Shown here: positions 9,140-20,115 of the stretch, one piece after another | How the letters are laid out: the number at the start of each line of letters is the position of its first letter | Position numbering within the stretch: the stretch's first letter is position 1 | NCBI GenBank assembly: GCA_905221605.1 | Contig: CAJNDS010002297.1 | Span: forward strand, 198,501-262,500 | Direction: 5' to 3' | Origin: Symbiodinium natans | Taxonomy: Eukaryota; Sar; Dinophyceae; Suessiales; Symbiodiniaceae | DNA: 64,000 bases | Notes under the pieces: model-generated | What the model saw: only the letters and a program-made list of their open reading frames with translations | Told to the model about the DNA's origin: nothing | Database searches by the model: none | Position numbers and translations under genes: made by a program

Positions 9140-12100
9140 TTGACATACTGGCCGCTCTTCAAACGCAGTGCCTCATTCAAAACCAAAGTCGGCTTCTTTG
9201 CTGTCAACTTTGCGTGCACCGGGTCGAAGGCAAACTTCCAGCTCCAGACAATGGAGGGGGAGAACTTCACATCCGCAAGGATCATTCTCTTGCCTGAGCC
9301 GGTAAGAAGCAGGAGAACAAAACATGCAGCAAGACAGCAAGAAAGGCAGAATGGAGTAGGAACTTGCAGAATTGAACGGCTAACGCAGCAAAAGAAACAA
9401 CATTTCCAGGAGTGGTCTTCTTCTCATCCTTGTCCCTCAAGGCGTAGAACCAATTCTCCGTCTTCTCCACATTCCAGCCGTGAGAGCCAGCGCCGGCTGG
9501 CTTTGTGGTGAACTTCCAGCCGGTGCAAAGGATCTCCTTGCTGGCGGTGGTCTTGTGCAGCCTGGGCTCAATTTAAGGTTTAGGGTTTAGGGTGTAGGGG
9601 CTCGGGTTTAGGGTTTAGGGTGAGTGTCCAACTCTAGGTCAGGAACTCCTTGAGGACCTGGTACAAGGTCGCCCTGTGCTCAATCGAGCCCTTCTTGACG
9701 ACGCCTTCAACTTCGGCATCGTCCGAGCTTTGGCCGATTGCCACCTCAACCCAGGTCTTGTCACCCTGGTCAAGTTCAAAGCCGACGGAGTGGGCTCCTT
9801 GCTGCTGAGTCAGCTTCCCACCACCGCAGCCTGCGATTCTAAAGCCGCGCGGGAGGCTGAGGTCTGCAGTGGCCTTCAAGAAGTACTCACCGTTCTTCTT
9901 GATGATGAGGACCTTCGAGTTGTCGAAACTCTTGCAGTCGAGGTCAGGGCTCTCAATGGCGGCTGGGTCAGACAGTACCTGGATCTTGCCCTCTCCTGCC
10001 CCTGCTTCTCCTTGCTCATCTTCCCCTGGAACAACCGGCCTGGGATCCTCCGTGCTGGTGTCGTTCTGGACGGTGGTGCCGCTCTGGAAGCAACTCAATG
10101 CCTCGGACCAGTGCTCCAAGTGCTCCTCCTCCATGGCTTTGATCGCCTCAGGATGAGGTCTCAGGATTAGGGAAAGGGAGGAGCAATAAGTATGTATATA
10201 TATATATATATAGATATCTGTGGATTAATGGCTCAGCTGCAGCACAGTTGCAGCCCGCACACTCGGAGGACCAGTTTGGAACTCAGCGACCTTCACCGGG
10301 TCCAGCATTGTCACATGGCCGCGCAGAACCTCAGCTATGTCTCCCTTCCTCTGAAGCTGGTTTCTCTCTGTTCTGTCTCTATACACTCATAATCTGCAGC
10401 AAGCAGCCAGGACTCGCAAACTCAGCTTGCCCAAGCCCTGGTAGGCCTCGTGGACTCCCGGATACTTTTTTAGCTCCAGCTCCTCTGCTTGAGTCAGGGT
10501 CTCATCCATCCTCGGCAGCACGGGCTTCAAGACATTGCTGGATTCCTGGCGCTCGAACAGCTGCAGCTGCTTGCTCAGCCATTTGGACGCAACCATTTGC
10601 GCCAACCTTTTCATGGCAAAGGCTGTGCCCTGGCCTGTACTGAAACTTGGAAACCCTGGCAAACATGAGCTTCTATGCTGTTTCTTGGGAACTCTGGTTT
10701 GCAAAAAAAACCATTACTTCCAAGTGCTTTCCAAGTGGCTCCCTGTGAACTCCAGGTTCCACACGCGCAAACGGCATGGGAGGTTGCCAGCCATTCTCAG
10801 TCGGCTGGCACCCAATGCCATGTCCCCTGCGAACGGGTGGCAATCCAGGACGTCCACCAGGTCTTCCTTCTTCAGGAAACCGGCGGGCTTCTGGTTGCCC
10901 TGGCTTTGGATGCCAGCCGACGAGGCCAGCAACTGCACCAGCAGGGCTTCGTAGACAGCAGGTCCACGTTGGGAGGCTCGGACAACGGCGAGGCTTCTGA
11001 ACCTGTGACAAGTGTGTTTTTTGGCACAAACAACAATTTTTGACCGAACGCCTGGAGACTTCGGTCTCCGAGTTCGATGATGCACTGATCACGTGCACCA
11101 TGTCACCCGGGGAGGGCAAAGCAGCAACGGGCACTTTGCAGGTTCTCACCTCGGAAGTTGTAAGGCTGTCTCTCAACGGTCTCAATGTGTCATAAATGTC
11201 ACTATCTGCACAGCAAGCAATGCCCAAGAAGCCAGGATTCTGCAGTCAAGTTGCAAGCAAGCTCTTGCCCCACATATTGGTTTCCAAGGCCTTCTTGATC
11301 GACGGGGCATAAAAGAAGATCCGGTACTGCACAAACGGGTCCGACGAGGTGATGTCGTGCCCCTCAATTGTCAACTCCTGACCAATTGTGAGAAACTTCA
11401 CAAGAACACATAAAGACAGAACACTGAACTTAAGAGGAAGCTGTCATGTGGCTCCTGGGTGGCAGTGAGGCTGACAAAGTTCTCCTTCTTCATCTTTTGG
11501 ACCAGGGCCCACTCGTCCTCAATGGGATCCTGGTTGCTGTCCTCCTTCGACCTCGTCACACAACCACAATACACTTCACGAAATACACTTCACAACACAC
11601 CCTAGGCACCTGGTCGGTGTGGTCACCAGGATGAGGACTTTGTCGGCTCCACGGATCTTGGCCACACTGGCAGCAAGGCTCGGGTACCTTGTTTGCACTC
11701 ACATAATAGCTTTCGAAAGGATGAAGAGTCAGTGCCCAGTCCGATTGCAGCACAAGAGCTTGTCCAGCATCAAGGCATTGCGGGCCTCTGGTCTGCAACC
11801 ACAACATGGCATGGCCCACTCAAAAGAAAGCTCTGCTCAGGTAGAATATATTTCAAGCAAGAAGCCCCTGGGACATTCAAGTCAATCCGCACCACTGTGA
11901 GCTGGTTGAACTTGGCCTCCTCTGAGATAAACGCAGCCCCGGTGGCTGGAGGCGGACACAGCGGCACCTTCATCTCCTGAGTCTCAAAATGTTGAGTCTC
12001 ATATTGCTGGGTCTGGAATCTGGAAAGCTGTCAAACATGCTTCTATGCTGGTCAAGTAGCAAAGTCCTTTTCCTGGTAGCAGGCCGCAGCTTCGCTCAAA

Positions 12101-15100
12101 TTTCGGCAATTAAGCACCGGATGGAACCAGCCGGTGTACAGGCCAACCAGGGTTGTCGCACGCTCGATCTCCAAGCTCCGGCGTTGGTGCCGCATCCAGT
12201 CCAGCCTGGCAGTCACAAGCAAGGCTGCCTTGATCGGCCTGGCTGCTGGGCTGGATAAGAAACTATTAAGCCAAGGGACTGGTCACGCAAGACCTTGTGG
12301 CCGGCAGCCATGCTCTTCACAGCTTTCTGGTCTGCCTCCAGCTGGGCTCGGAGTGCTGTGACCTTGGCCTGCCAGACCTGGTTTTCAGCATCCTCTGCAG
12401 CTTCCTCGGCATCGGCATCGCCTTGTCTCAACTCCTCCGGGGCCCTGAGGTCGGGGATCATGGCCCGGTGAAAGATAGGCGGGAAGGAACTGGCCATGTT
12501 CTTGACCTCGGTCTAGGTCGTGGATTGCTGAGTATTAGCATCATGAGCACAAGTGAACCCTTAAACGAACAATCGAAACCTGACCTATCACTACAGAGCT
12601 CTTGCAGTACGTCCAACAAGCCCGACAACTCTCAAACTACCAACCAAAGTCAAAACGTTAGACAAGAAGCAGCGCTGTCCAAGGCCTGGCCGTTCACAAT
12701 GGCTTGCTTGACTTCATGGAAGTCCTCTGCAGCCAGGTCCTTTCGACAAAATGAGGCTGGGGTTTAGGGGGTTCTTGAAGATTAGGGTTTGTCGGTTTCG
12801 GGCTTAGGGTTCACCGGCTCCTTTGTCAAGACCTCTTCCATGCTGCGAGACCACAGGCAAACCACCAGGCGGAAAACTTCAAGCTTCTCTTTGTCGGCCC
12901 GATGCCTGAGCAAGACAGGACATACAGGAAACCAGTCACCGAGCAAGACAGGACATACAGCACGTGCACTTGCCAAGACATGATGTTCTTCAAATTCGAG
13001 ACACACAGCGCGGGACTGGGTCGCACCGAGGCTGGCAGTGTCCTTCTCAAAGGTCGTAATGATCTTCTCGATCAAGAGCTCAAACTCCCCTTTGGCCAGT
13101 GGACTGAGGAAGTCGGTGGCACAGAAGGCACTGCCAGTTGGCACCATCCGCATTGCAAGCTCCAATGCCTGCTAGCAGGGAAAGCTGCTTCAATTACTTG
13201 AATTTCTACATGGCCTTGCCTGTTGAGCAGCCAGTGACTGGCAGTCAGTCGGGCGCCAGCTTGGAGGTGTATCCGAGCCAGTGTACAGGAACTTCCAGGT
13301 CAGCACAGCGTCGCTGAGGGCAGAACTTGTTGCGCCCTGTGCCCATGACATGTGGCTGCTTGCAAGCAGCCAGGCCCTCTTTGTCCAGCCCATGAGGATG
13401 TTCTTGATGGCCTGCTGCCGCAAGGTGCCCAACTTCACTGACTCCTGGTCACCTGTTCCTTCTGTCTGGCCATCAGCTGACTGGGCAGGGGCTCTTCCAG
13501 CTCTTTTTCGTTTTTTCTTTGCCGGCAAGACCTCGATTCCTTCATTCTCGACCTTGTCGTTGTAGCCGGCCAGGATTCTGTTGAAAGAGTCCAGCCACGG
13601 CTTCCGGTCTGCGAAGTCCGACTCAAAGAGATCTGCCTCAACGACACCAGCCTGCGAGAGCAAAGGAATGAGGTGTGAACTCGGACATGCCTTGGTCTGA
13701 AACAGTAACTCAGTTATGCAAAGTCACAGGGTGGAGCGTGAGCAGAGTCAGGCTCACCCACTGTAGCACAGTCAATGGCTGCACCATGACTCCACGGGTG
13801 TTCTGCCGGTAGGCACAGCTGATGAGAAGCTCTTCATGAGTGCCCTCTGCCACATCCCAACCTGGAATCACAAGGGCTGCATGATCATCCTGGATGACAA
13901 CATACCATTGCTTCACTGCTTGCTGCATGCCTCTCTGAAACTAGTAGCTTGTCGGCAGTGCCAAGAGAAGCAGAATCAGCTGCTTTGCAGACTCCGACTT
14001 GTAGCCCGGGATACACTGAGCCGCCATCTTTCCAAGCAAGTGCCACCTTGGATGTGAAGACTCTGGTGCACACAGGGTGGGATTCATCGTGTGTGTGCCA
14101 TGGCAATGTGACCGTGCGCCCAAGATTTCCTTGACCGTGCGCCCAAGATTTCCTTGACCGTGCGTGCAGGGCACCCTCCATGTTGGGGCCCCAGATGTTC
14201 GGGCACTCTCAGTGCCCGCACGCACAGGGCACCCTGCATGTTGGGGCCCCAGATGTTCGGGCACTCTCAGTGCCCGCACGCACAGGGCACCCTGCATGTT
14301 GGGGCCCCAGATGTTCGGGCACTCTCAGTGCCCGCACGCACAGGGCACCCTGCATGTTGGGGCCCCAGATGTTCGGGCACTCTCAGTGCCCGCACGCACA
14401 GGGCACCCTGCGTGTTGGGGCCCCGGATGTTCGGGCACTCTCAGTGCCCGCACGCACAGGGCACCCTGCATGTTACATGCACAAAGGTCATGAACTCTGG
14501 CCGTGCGTGTGCAGGGTATGAGGCTAACATGCCCCGTGAGACTGGGCACTCTGAGTGCCCGCACGCACAGGGCACTTTTGGCCGAAGCTGTTTCATGGGA
14601 CTTCGCCGATTGGAGCTTCGGCCAACATGGCCCACGAGACTGGGCACTCTTAGTGCCCGCGCGCACAGGGCATGTTAGCCTCATACCCTCTGTGTGTTCG
14701 GCTGGACAGCATGACCGCACGCACAGGCCATGTTGGAATCATACCCACGCAATGAACAACATATATACAGCCGAGGTACAGCCAGGCGGCTGCCAGTCCT
14801 CTCTTGACTCCGTCAGCAAAGAGAAGCCGCTTGGCACTCATGCAGGCCGGCTGTTCCCGCACGGACAACATCTCCCCTTGCATCCATCCAGAAGTTGCCA
14901 TCGACCTTGCCTCAGCAAACATGAAAGAACAATGTATATGTAACCATGCCTCTGCTCCTCACTAGACTGTCTGAGACAAGAATCGATGCCGCAGATCTTC
15001 CATGCCTCTGGTTCACCTGACCAGCAAGACGCTTTGTCCAAGCGCCAGTTCAGCACTGTTGTTGTCCTTACATCGGCAAAACAAAGCTGACATGATAAGA

Positions 15101-16085
15101 CAATCGTTTCAGGCAACTAGCAGACATGTCTGCATGAATTGTTGTTCAGTGTCGTGCCAACCGCTGACAGCAGCAATGCTGCATCTGTTCGAACAAGTCC
15201 CAGCACTGCTTCTGTCATCCTCTCGATCTCTGCCACTGGGTCAGCTGGACAGGGCAGCTGCTCGATGTAATCCCGCAAGGAAGCCCTCTGCTCGAAGAGT
15301 TCCTCAGCTAAGCATGATTCCTTGCAATCCTTATATCACTTACAGCCTGTGCCACCAAATGTCATTCTGCACCCGGTTGATCTCATCAAAAATGAAAGTC
15401 TTGAAAGCTGCATCCATGGCAACTATGCTCCCCTTCTCAGCAACAAATATCCACACAAAGTCCTGAATGTCTGACTGTATATATTGAGACTGGCTGAACT
15501 AGCACATGACACAATTGCACTCAACACATATATGTCTGACTGCTCTTCTTGAAGGGAAATGGCTGAAGCAGCACATGACCCTAATGACCCCAGGGCCCAA
15601 ACACTCAAACATCACAAGAAAATGAACAACCGGAAACCATGAACTGCTGAACCCAAAGGTACATCTTGGAAGACTACATGGCACAGCAGTATGGGGCGCG
15701 GCTGGGTGGTGGAGCTGCGATGACCTTAAGCAAGCAAGACGAAGAGATAACTGAGCAAATCGCTGAATAGGCATGTGAAGCTTCAGTGCCGTGCTCTGCA
15801 ATCTCTGAACAGGCATGTGAAGATTCAGTGCCGTGCTCTGCAGGGTAGCCAAGGGGTCCAGGAACCTGAAACAGCAAGGACAAGGGAAAGTGAACGCAAT
15901 GCCAAGGTAAGGTGAATGCAATGCCGTACAACAAACAAAGGGCGCAGCACATATCCATTCCGACCGTGAATGAGTGCCGCACTGTGAGTTGCCCAAGAAC
16001 CTGGTCAGGAAATTAAGCCTCACTCCCTTGCTTCCAACGAACGGCCCAAGGCTCTCAGCGTCCAACACAATTTTCCGCACTTCAG
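9140..16085 (-). CDS. Unknown protein(s) encoded by many small minus-strand exons
   Basis: At least fifteen exon-like coding blocks lie on this strand, in the order of transcription: ADAEVRKIVLDAESLGPFVG (about 16080-15980), DIQDFVWIFVAEKGS (15460-15350), LAEELFEQRASLRDYIEQL (15310-15180), VLNWRLDKASCWSGEPEAW (15060-14960), AEARSMATSGWMQGEML (14920-14800), KQWYVVIQDDHAALVIPGWD (13920-13760, ending at a GTGAGCC donor), ADLFESDFADRKPWLDSFNR (13640-13260), ATDFLSPLAKGEFELLIEKI (13130-12960), IPDLRAPEELRQGDADAEE (12480-12270), a block with ARLDWMRHQRRSLEIERA (12230-12080), AAFISEEAKFNQLTVVRID (11960-11880), SLAASVAKIRGADKVLIL (11690-11620), DPIEDEWALVQKMKKENF (11540-11430), FLTIGQELTIEGHDITSSD (11400-11270), a block with LAVVRASQRGPAVYEALLV (11000-10720), MKRLAQMVASKWLSKQL (10610-10440), NGEYFLKATADLSLPRGF (10134-9634), ILCTGWKFTTKPAGAGSHGW (9550-9410) and MILADVKFSPSIVWSWKF (9300-9150). 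I recognise no domain. Whether this is one gene or two (a stop lies at 9634) is uncertain. Confidence 0.5.
9576..9623 (+). repeat. Interstitial TTTAGGG-like tract inside a probable intron
   Basis: Imperfect heptamers (TTTAGGG with GTGTAGGGG and CTCGGG interruptions) between two coding blocks of the 9.1-16.1 kb gene. Confidence 0.7.
10197..10212. repeat. (TA)n microsatellite
   Basis: Alternating TA run of 16 bases following GTATG, in a gap between exons. Confidence 0.8.
14164..14745 (+). repeat. 58-bp tandem repeat with an internal hairpin
   Basis: Near-identical units start at 14201, 14259, 14317, 14375 and 14433, exactly 58 bases apart. Decayed units continue to about 14745 (14546, 14641). 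Each unit carries GGGCACTCTCAGTGCCC, a 7-bp stem with a 3-base loop. The array lies in a gap between exons of the 9.1-16.1 kb gene. Its open frames (MLGPQMFGHSQCPHAQGTL repeats) are by-products of the repeat. Confidence 0.9.
15768..15842 (+). repeat. Short tandem duplication
   Basis: GGCATGTGAAGCTTCAGTGC and its near copy, both followed by CGTGCTCTGCA, about 42 bases apart, within an intronic region. Confidence 0.7.
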
Positions 16086-16099
16086 CATCAGCTATCGTA

Positions 16100-16420
16100 T
16101 GGCTGGTACCGGTGACACAAAAGCATTAAAAAACGCTCCTGGGCCATAGCCTGGTTTGGGCCTTCTTGGCCGCGCTGCAGCCCACAAAGGAGCCGCCGAT
16201 AGCGAGATGGAATCCCTAACCGGCCTCTTGCTAGGCCTGGGACCGCACCAGGGCCTGGTCAGTCAAAAAAGCCGGTACGGATGACACAAATGCAAGTAAC
16301 GCTCCTGGCCCTGGTCTTGGCCTTCTTGGCTATGCCCCAGCCCAGACATGACCCGCCGAAAGCGAGGTGGAAAACCCTGCCATACCCCAGGGCCTGGTGC
16401 TGGCCCTGTCCAGGCCGGTG
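16100..16420 (+). repeat. Two-copy tandem repeat, about 160 bp
   Basis: Blocks beginning near 16110 and 16272 share CCGGT..GATGACACAAA, AACGCTCCTGG, GGCCTTCTTGGC and a run ending CAGGGCCTGG. This is a degenerate direct duplication. Confidence 0.65.
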
Positions 16421-16439
16421 TCCTTGGCTGTCTGCTGCA

Positions 16440-17620
16440 CACTTCCAAAAAGTTTAACTTTTAAGAATATGAAGTCCCAAGAGCCAGCCCAAGGAAGCCA
16501 AGAGTCGGTGGAGGAGGCCCTGCCGCTTTGAAGACAGGAATCCTTGGCTGACTTCTGAACCCCTGTTAACTTTTAGGCTCCTTGTTACTAGTTTCAATAA
16601 AAAGGTAGCCAAGAGTCGGTGGAGGCCCTGCCAGGCCCGTTCCAGCAGCCACTGGTCCAGGCCCTCTCCAGGCAGGAGTCCTTGGCTGACTTCTGAACCC
16701 CTTTCAACTTTTAGCTTCAATAAAACGGTTAAAGTCGCAAGAGGCGGCCAAACGAAAGCCAAGAGTCGGTGCAGGAGGTCCTGCCAGGCCAGCTGCTGCT
16801 CCGGCTGGCGCTGGTCCAAGCAATGTCGAGGCAGGCATCCTTGGCTAACTTCTGAACCCCTCCGAAAAAGTTTAAGTTTTTGTAGGATCCAAAAAAAAAT
16901 CAAGTCCCAAGAGCTGGCGAGAAGAAAGCTAAGAGTCGGTGCAGGAGGCCCAAGAGGGACTGCTGGACCGGTTGCCATGGGCCGTGTCATCCTCGTCCTA
17001 AAAAAGTTTAAGTGTTTTTCGGGCTCCAAAACAAAAAATAAAGTTCTGAGAGCTGGCCAGAAGAAAGCCAAGAGTCGGAGGCCCCAGAGGGACTGCTGGA
17101 CCGGCTGCCCTTGCTGCGGGCCGTGTGGGCCGTGTCGTCCTTGACGAACTTCTGAACCCCTCTTAAAAGTTTTTTTTTTAGGCTCCAAAACAAAAACTCA
17201 AGTCCAGAGAGCTCGCCAGAAGAAAGCCAAGAGTCGAAACACCTGCAATTGCACTTGCCGGCAGGGCTGCCATTCCCCCAGGGCTTGTGAAAGGACTTGA
17301 CAACCTGGGCTGACTCCCCAACAAAGTGTAACTTGCAGGCTCCTTATTGCAGTTTCTACAAAAAAACCCTGGGCTTGTAAAATCACCTGACAACCTGGGC
17401 TGACTTATAACCCCTCCTAGAAGTCTGACTTTCAGGCTCCTTATTGCAGTTTAAGTCACAAGATCCAGCCAGAAGAAAGCCAAGAGTCGGGGACTTCTGA
17501 ACCCCTCCTTAAAGTTTAACTTGTAGGTTCCTTGTTCAAAAAAAAAGAGTTGAAGTCCCAAAAGCCAGCCAACAGAAAGCCAAGAGTCGGTGGAGGAGGG
17601 CCGCCAGGTGCAGGGCCTCG
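16440..17620 (-). repeat. Degenerate tandem repeat of 110-250 bp units
   Basis: The anchor AGCCAAGAGTCGG (or AGCTAAGAGTCGG) occurs near 16498, 16610, 16756, 16927, 17066, 17226, 17479 and 17580. Between anchors come TCCTTGGCTGACTTCTGAAC and an AAAAGTTTAACTTTTAGGCTCC-like block. In the minus direction each unit can encode a related string (PTLGFLLAGFWDF, PTLSFLLASSWDL, LHRLLAFVWPPLATL). This suggests amplification of an exon plus intron, or a satellite that happens to be open. Confidence 0.75.
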
Positions 17621-17854
17621 AACTGGTCCTGGGCCAGCTGCTGGGCCAGGAGGGGCGAACGGTGTGGGCGGGGGAGGCCCAAGCGCCGCCGGTGCCCTTG
17701 GCACCATTGGGTGGATGGGACGAGGGTTCGGCACTCCAGAAATTTCGTCGACTGCATCAATGCCATCCACTGCGTCCTCCTCGATGTCTCCATCCACGCG
17801 GTCCTCCTCCTCGCTGCTGCTGCTGCTGCAAGTGACAATTCTGCGTCGGACCAT
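17516..17854 (-). CDS. Acidic, proline-rich protein at the head of the tandem repeat
   Basis: Candidate start MVRRRIVTC at 17854. A Ser/Glu/Asp-rich segment (SSSSSEEED) is followed by a Pro/Gly/Ala-rich segment (PPPPTPFAPPGPAAGPGP), then PPPPTLGFLLAGFWDF, which belongs to the tandem repeat downstream on the same strand, and a stop at 17516. The ordered acidic and proline-rich blocks look like a disordered eukaryotic protein. No known domain is seen. It may be the 5' exon of a longer gene whose later exons are the 16.4-17.5 kb units. Whether it is expressed cannot be judged, and repeat-derived spurious coding is the main alternative. Confidence 0.35.
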   Translation of the reverse strand: MVRRRIVTCSSSSSEEEDRVDGDIEEDAVDGIDAVDEISGVPNPRPIHPMVPRAPAALGPPPPTPFAPPGPAAGPGPVRGPAPGGPPPPTLGFLLAGFWDFNSFFLNKEPTS

Positions 17855-18560
17855 GATCACTAGCTCACTGTCTACTGTTAAAATTCTGAGACATGCAAAC
17901 CCTGTGCTATTTTTGCTTCTACATTTTGCTTGCTCTCTGATCACAAGTTCACATGAGTAATGGTCCAAACCTCTACATGCGGTGGCGGCAGGACCGTGAA
18001 ACTAGTGAAGTCTTTCGACTTGAGCACTGTTGCAGCTGCTCAACATCATTGCCTCTTCAGCTGAGTTAGTTCACACTGCGCCAAAAGGGCTGGGGACTAA
18101 AACCGGCAGGGCACTTGCATGACGCCACAGGCCCCGGACACCACACCACCACCACCACCACCAGACAGCGGAGCCTGGGCGGTCTTGTGTCTTCAGGTCT
18201 TTCTTTAAAGGGCCGGGGATTGTGCCAGGAGTGCAAGGTTTAGGGCTTAGGGTTGAGGGTTTAGGGTTTAGGTTTAGGCCGACCCTAAACATGGCAAGCA
18301 GCGTTCGGGTCACTTGCGAGGAACTGGAGCAAGGTCACACGATCGGTCCTGAGCCGAGGCAGGGCTATATACCACTCGAAACAGCGATCACATGGAATTT
18401 CACTGGCTGCCGGCATGCACATGTTTCTTCGAAACGCTGGCTGTAGCTTTTTTTTCCTCCTTGCTTGCTGCCGAACTCCAAAAGGTTGGTGTGTACAGGG
18501 AGCTCGTTCAACAACACGATACTCTATACAAAAATAGAGGGCCTCCTTCTGTTTCGCAGC

Positions 18561-19215
18561 TTACCCTTGGTGAAACCCCAAACGGTTGACCAGATCGATC
18601 AGATGGGCCACTTTGCGGTCCAGCTCGTCGATCTTTTGCTCGAGCCTCCGGACGTCCGTCGCCCCTGCTGAGCCTGACGAGGTCGAGGCTGTGGGACCAT
18701 TATCCGTTGGAGGACTCGGTGGCGGGGCCTTCGTCCTGACAACTGTCCTTGGGCCGCTCGGCCCTGCAGCAACGCTCGGCCCTGCAGCAACGCTCGCCCC
18801 TGCAGCAACGCTGGGCCCTGGTGTGCTGTTTGGGGGACTCGGCGGAGGCTGCCACCATTGGGATTTCAGCGCCCTGCACGCATCAAAATCCAAACCAAAG
18901 TTGCCGGGGTCATAGGTGTGGCCGTTCCCATGGTTGGTCTGGCACCTGGCAGGGGAACGAGGACTGCTCTCAACGACATGTTGCAAGCCGCATATATATA
19001 TATATATATATATTACTATATACATGTCTGGATACCGGTTATTGCATGAAACTGTAGCCAAGGAACTCGATGCAAAGGGTCATCCCGCCTTTTTGCTGAA
19101 TCCAGCCTATCTTGAGGGCATGGCACTCAGCACGGGAATCGACCCTCCCCTTCGTAACCCAGCCACACAAGTCGCACTGCAACCCGGTGCCGGACCATGG
19201 CATGGTGTGGTGGCA
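18561..19215 (-). CDS. Duplicated gene, copy 1: C-x-H/C-x-x-C exon plus coiled-coil tail
   Basis: Minus-strand exon a (about 19215-19150) encodes SCHHTMPWSGTGLQCDLCGW, a C-x-H...C-x-x-C pattern suggesting a small zinc site. Exon b (about 18945-18561) encodes CQTNHGNGHTYDPGNFGLD, CRALKSQWWQPPPSPP, a Pro/Ser/Ala linker with three SVAAG-type repeats, and a C-terminal heptad region (RRLEQKIDELDRKVAHLIDL) ending LGFHQG. The two are separated by an intron-like gap containing (TA)n. The paralogue at 19.6-20.1 kb keeps both exons with mostly conservative changes, which supports real coding. No database family is recognised. Splice sites are estimates. Confidence 0.5.
18985..19012. repeat. (TA)n microsatellite
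   Basis: About eleven TA dinucleotides, reduced to a few in the paralogous position near 19915, so the length has changed since duplication. Confidence 0.9.
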
Positions 19216-19559
19216 GGACCGTGACACTAGTGAAGGCTTTTCACTTGAGCACACAGCTGCTCAACATCATTGCCTCTTCAGCTGAGTTAGTTCACACTGC
19301 ACCAGAAGGGCTGGGGACTAAAACCGGCAGGGCACTTGCATGACGCCACAGGCCCCGGACACACCACCACCACCACCACTGCCAGACAGCGGAGCCTGGG
19401 CGGTCTTGTGTCTTCAGGTCTTTCTTTAAAGGGCCGGGGATGTTCTAAGGTTCCGGCCCGCGGTGCTGCTTGCCCTCGCTTCCAAGTCTGTATATATGTA
19501 CAACACCCCTGTGCTGTTACAGCAGCCGCTTCGATCTTGCTCTCGACCTTTTGAACTCC

Positions 19560-20072
19560 TTACCCTTGCTGAATCTCCAAGCGGCCGACCAGTTCGATCA
19601 GACGGTCAACTTTGCGGTCTAGCTTGTCAATCTTGCTCTCCATCTCGAGCCTTTGGAAATCCGCCCCTGACGAGCCTGACGAGGCCGTGGGCAGATCATC
19701 CGTTGGAGGCATCGGTGGTGGGGCCTTCCTAACTGTCCTAACTGCAAATCCAACGGGGGACTCGACGGAGGCTGCCACCATTCGGATTTCAGCGCCCTGC
19801 ACCGCTCCATATCCAGACCAAAGTTGCCGGGGTCACAGGTGTGGCCGTTTCCATGGTTGGTCTGGCACCTGGCAGGGGAACGAGGACTGCTCTCAACGAC
19901 ATGTTGCAAGCCGCATTATATATTACTATATACATGTCTGGTTACCGGTTATTGCATGACACTGTAGCCAAGGAACTCTATGCACAGCGCCGCCTTTTTG
20001 CTCCCTACCCTTCGTAACCCAGCCACACTTGTCGCACGTCAAACCGGTGCCGGTCCAGGGCATGCTGTGGCG
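19560..20072 (-). CDS. Duplicated gene, copy 2: C-x-H/C-x-x-C exon plus coiled-coil tail
   Basis: Exon a (about 20072-20022) encodes SCRHSMPWTGTGLTCDKCGW. Exon b (about 19890-19560) encodes CQTNHGNGHTCDPGNFGLD and CRALKSEWWQPP, then, in a frame apparently shifted relative to copy 1, a Pro-rich linker and a coiled coil (MESKIDKLDRKVDRLIELVG) ending LEIQQG. The zinc-type residues and the coiled-coil heptads are preserved between copies while the linker differs in length. The linker shift near 19750 may be an indel that breaks this copy, or an extra intron. Function unknown. Confidence 0.45.
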
Positions 20073-20115
20073 GCAGGACCGTGAAACTAGTGAAGTCTCT
20101 TGACTTCAGCACTGC

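Larger units (their letters stand above)
17977..20115. repeat. Segmental tandem duplication of about 1.2 kb, two copies plus stubs
   Basis: Bases 17980-18225 match 19206-19440 almost throughout (AACATCATTGCCTCTTCAGC, GGGACTAAAACCGGCAGGGC, GTCTTTCTTTAAAGGGCC), and 18560-19080 matches 19560-19985. A third junction occurs at 20060-20115. Copy 2 lacks part of copy 1, including most of the (TA)n and a GCCCTGCAGCAACGCTC triplication (18760-18815). Copy 1 carries an extra TTTAGGG-like insert at 18237-18274. Confidence 0.85.

Noticed and set aside
14154-14678. 174-codon and overlapping frames
   Set aside because: They translate the 58-bp repeat. The minus strand is open as well and the real exons lie outside the array.
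16454-17188. 244-codon minus frame as an intact gene
   Set aside because: It is the tandem-repeat translation with poly-T/poly-A spacers giving Phe/Lys runs. Kept only as a repeat with a possible exon origin.
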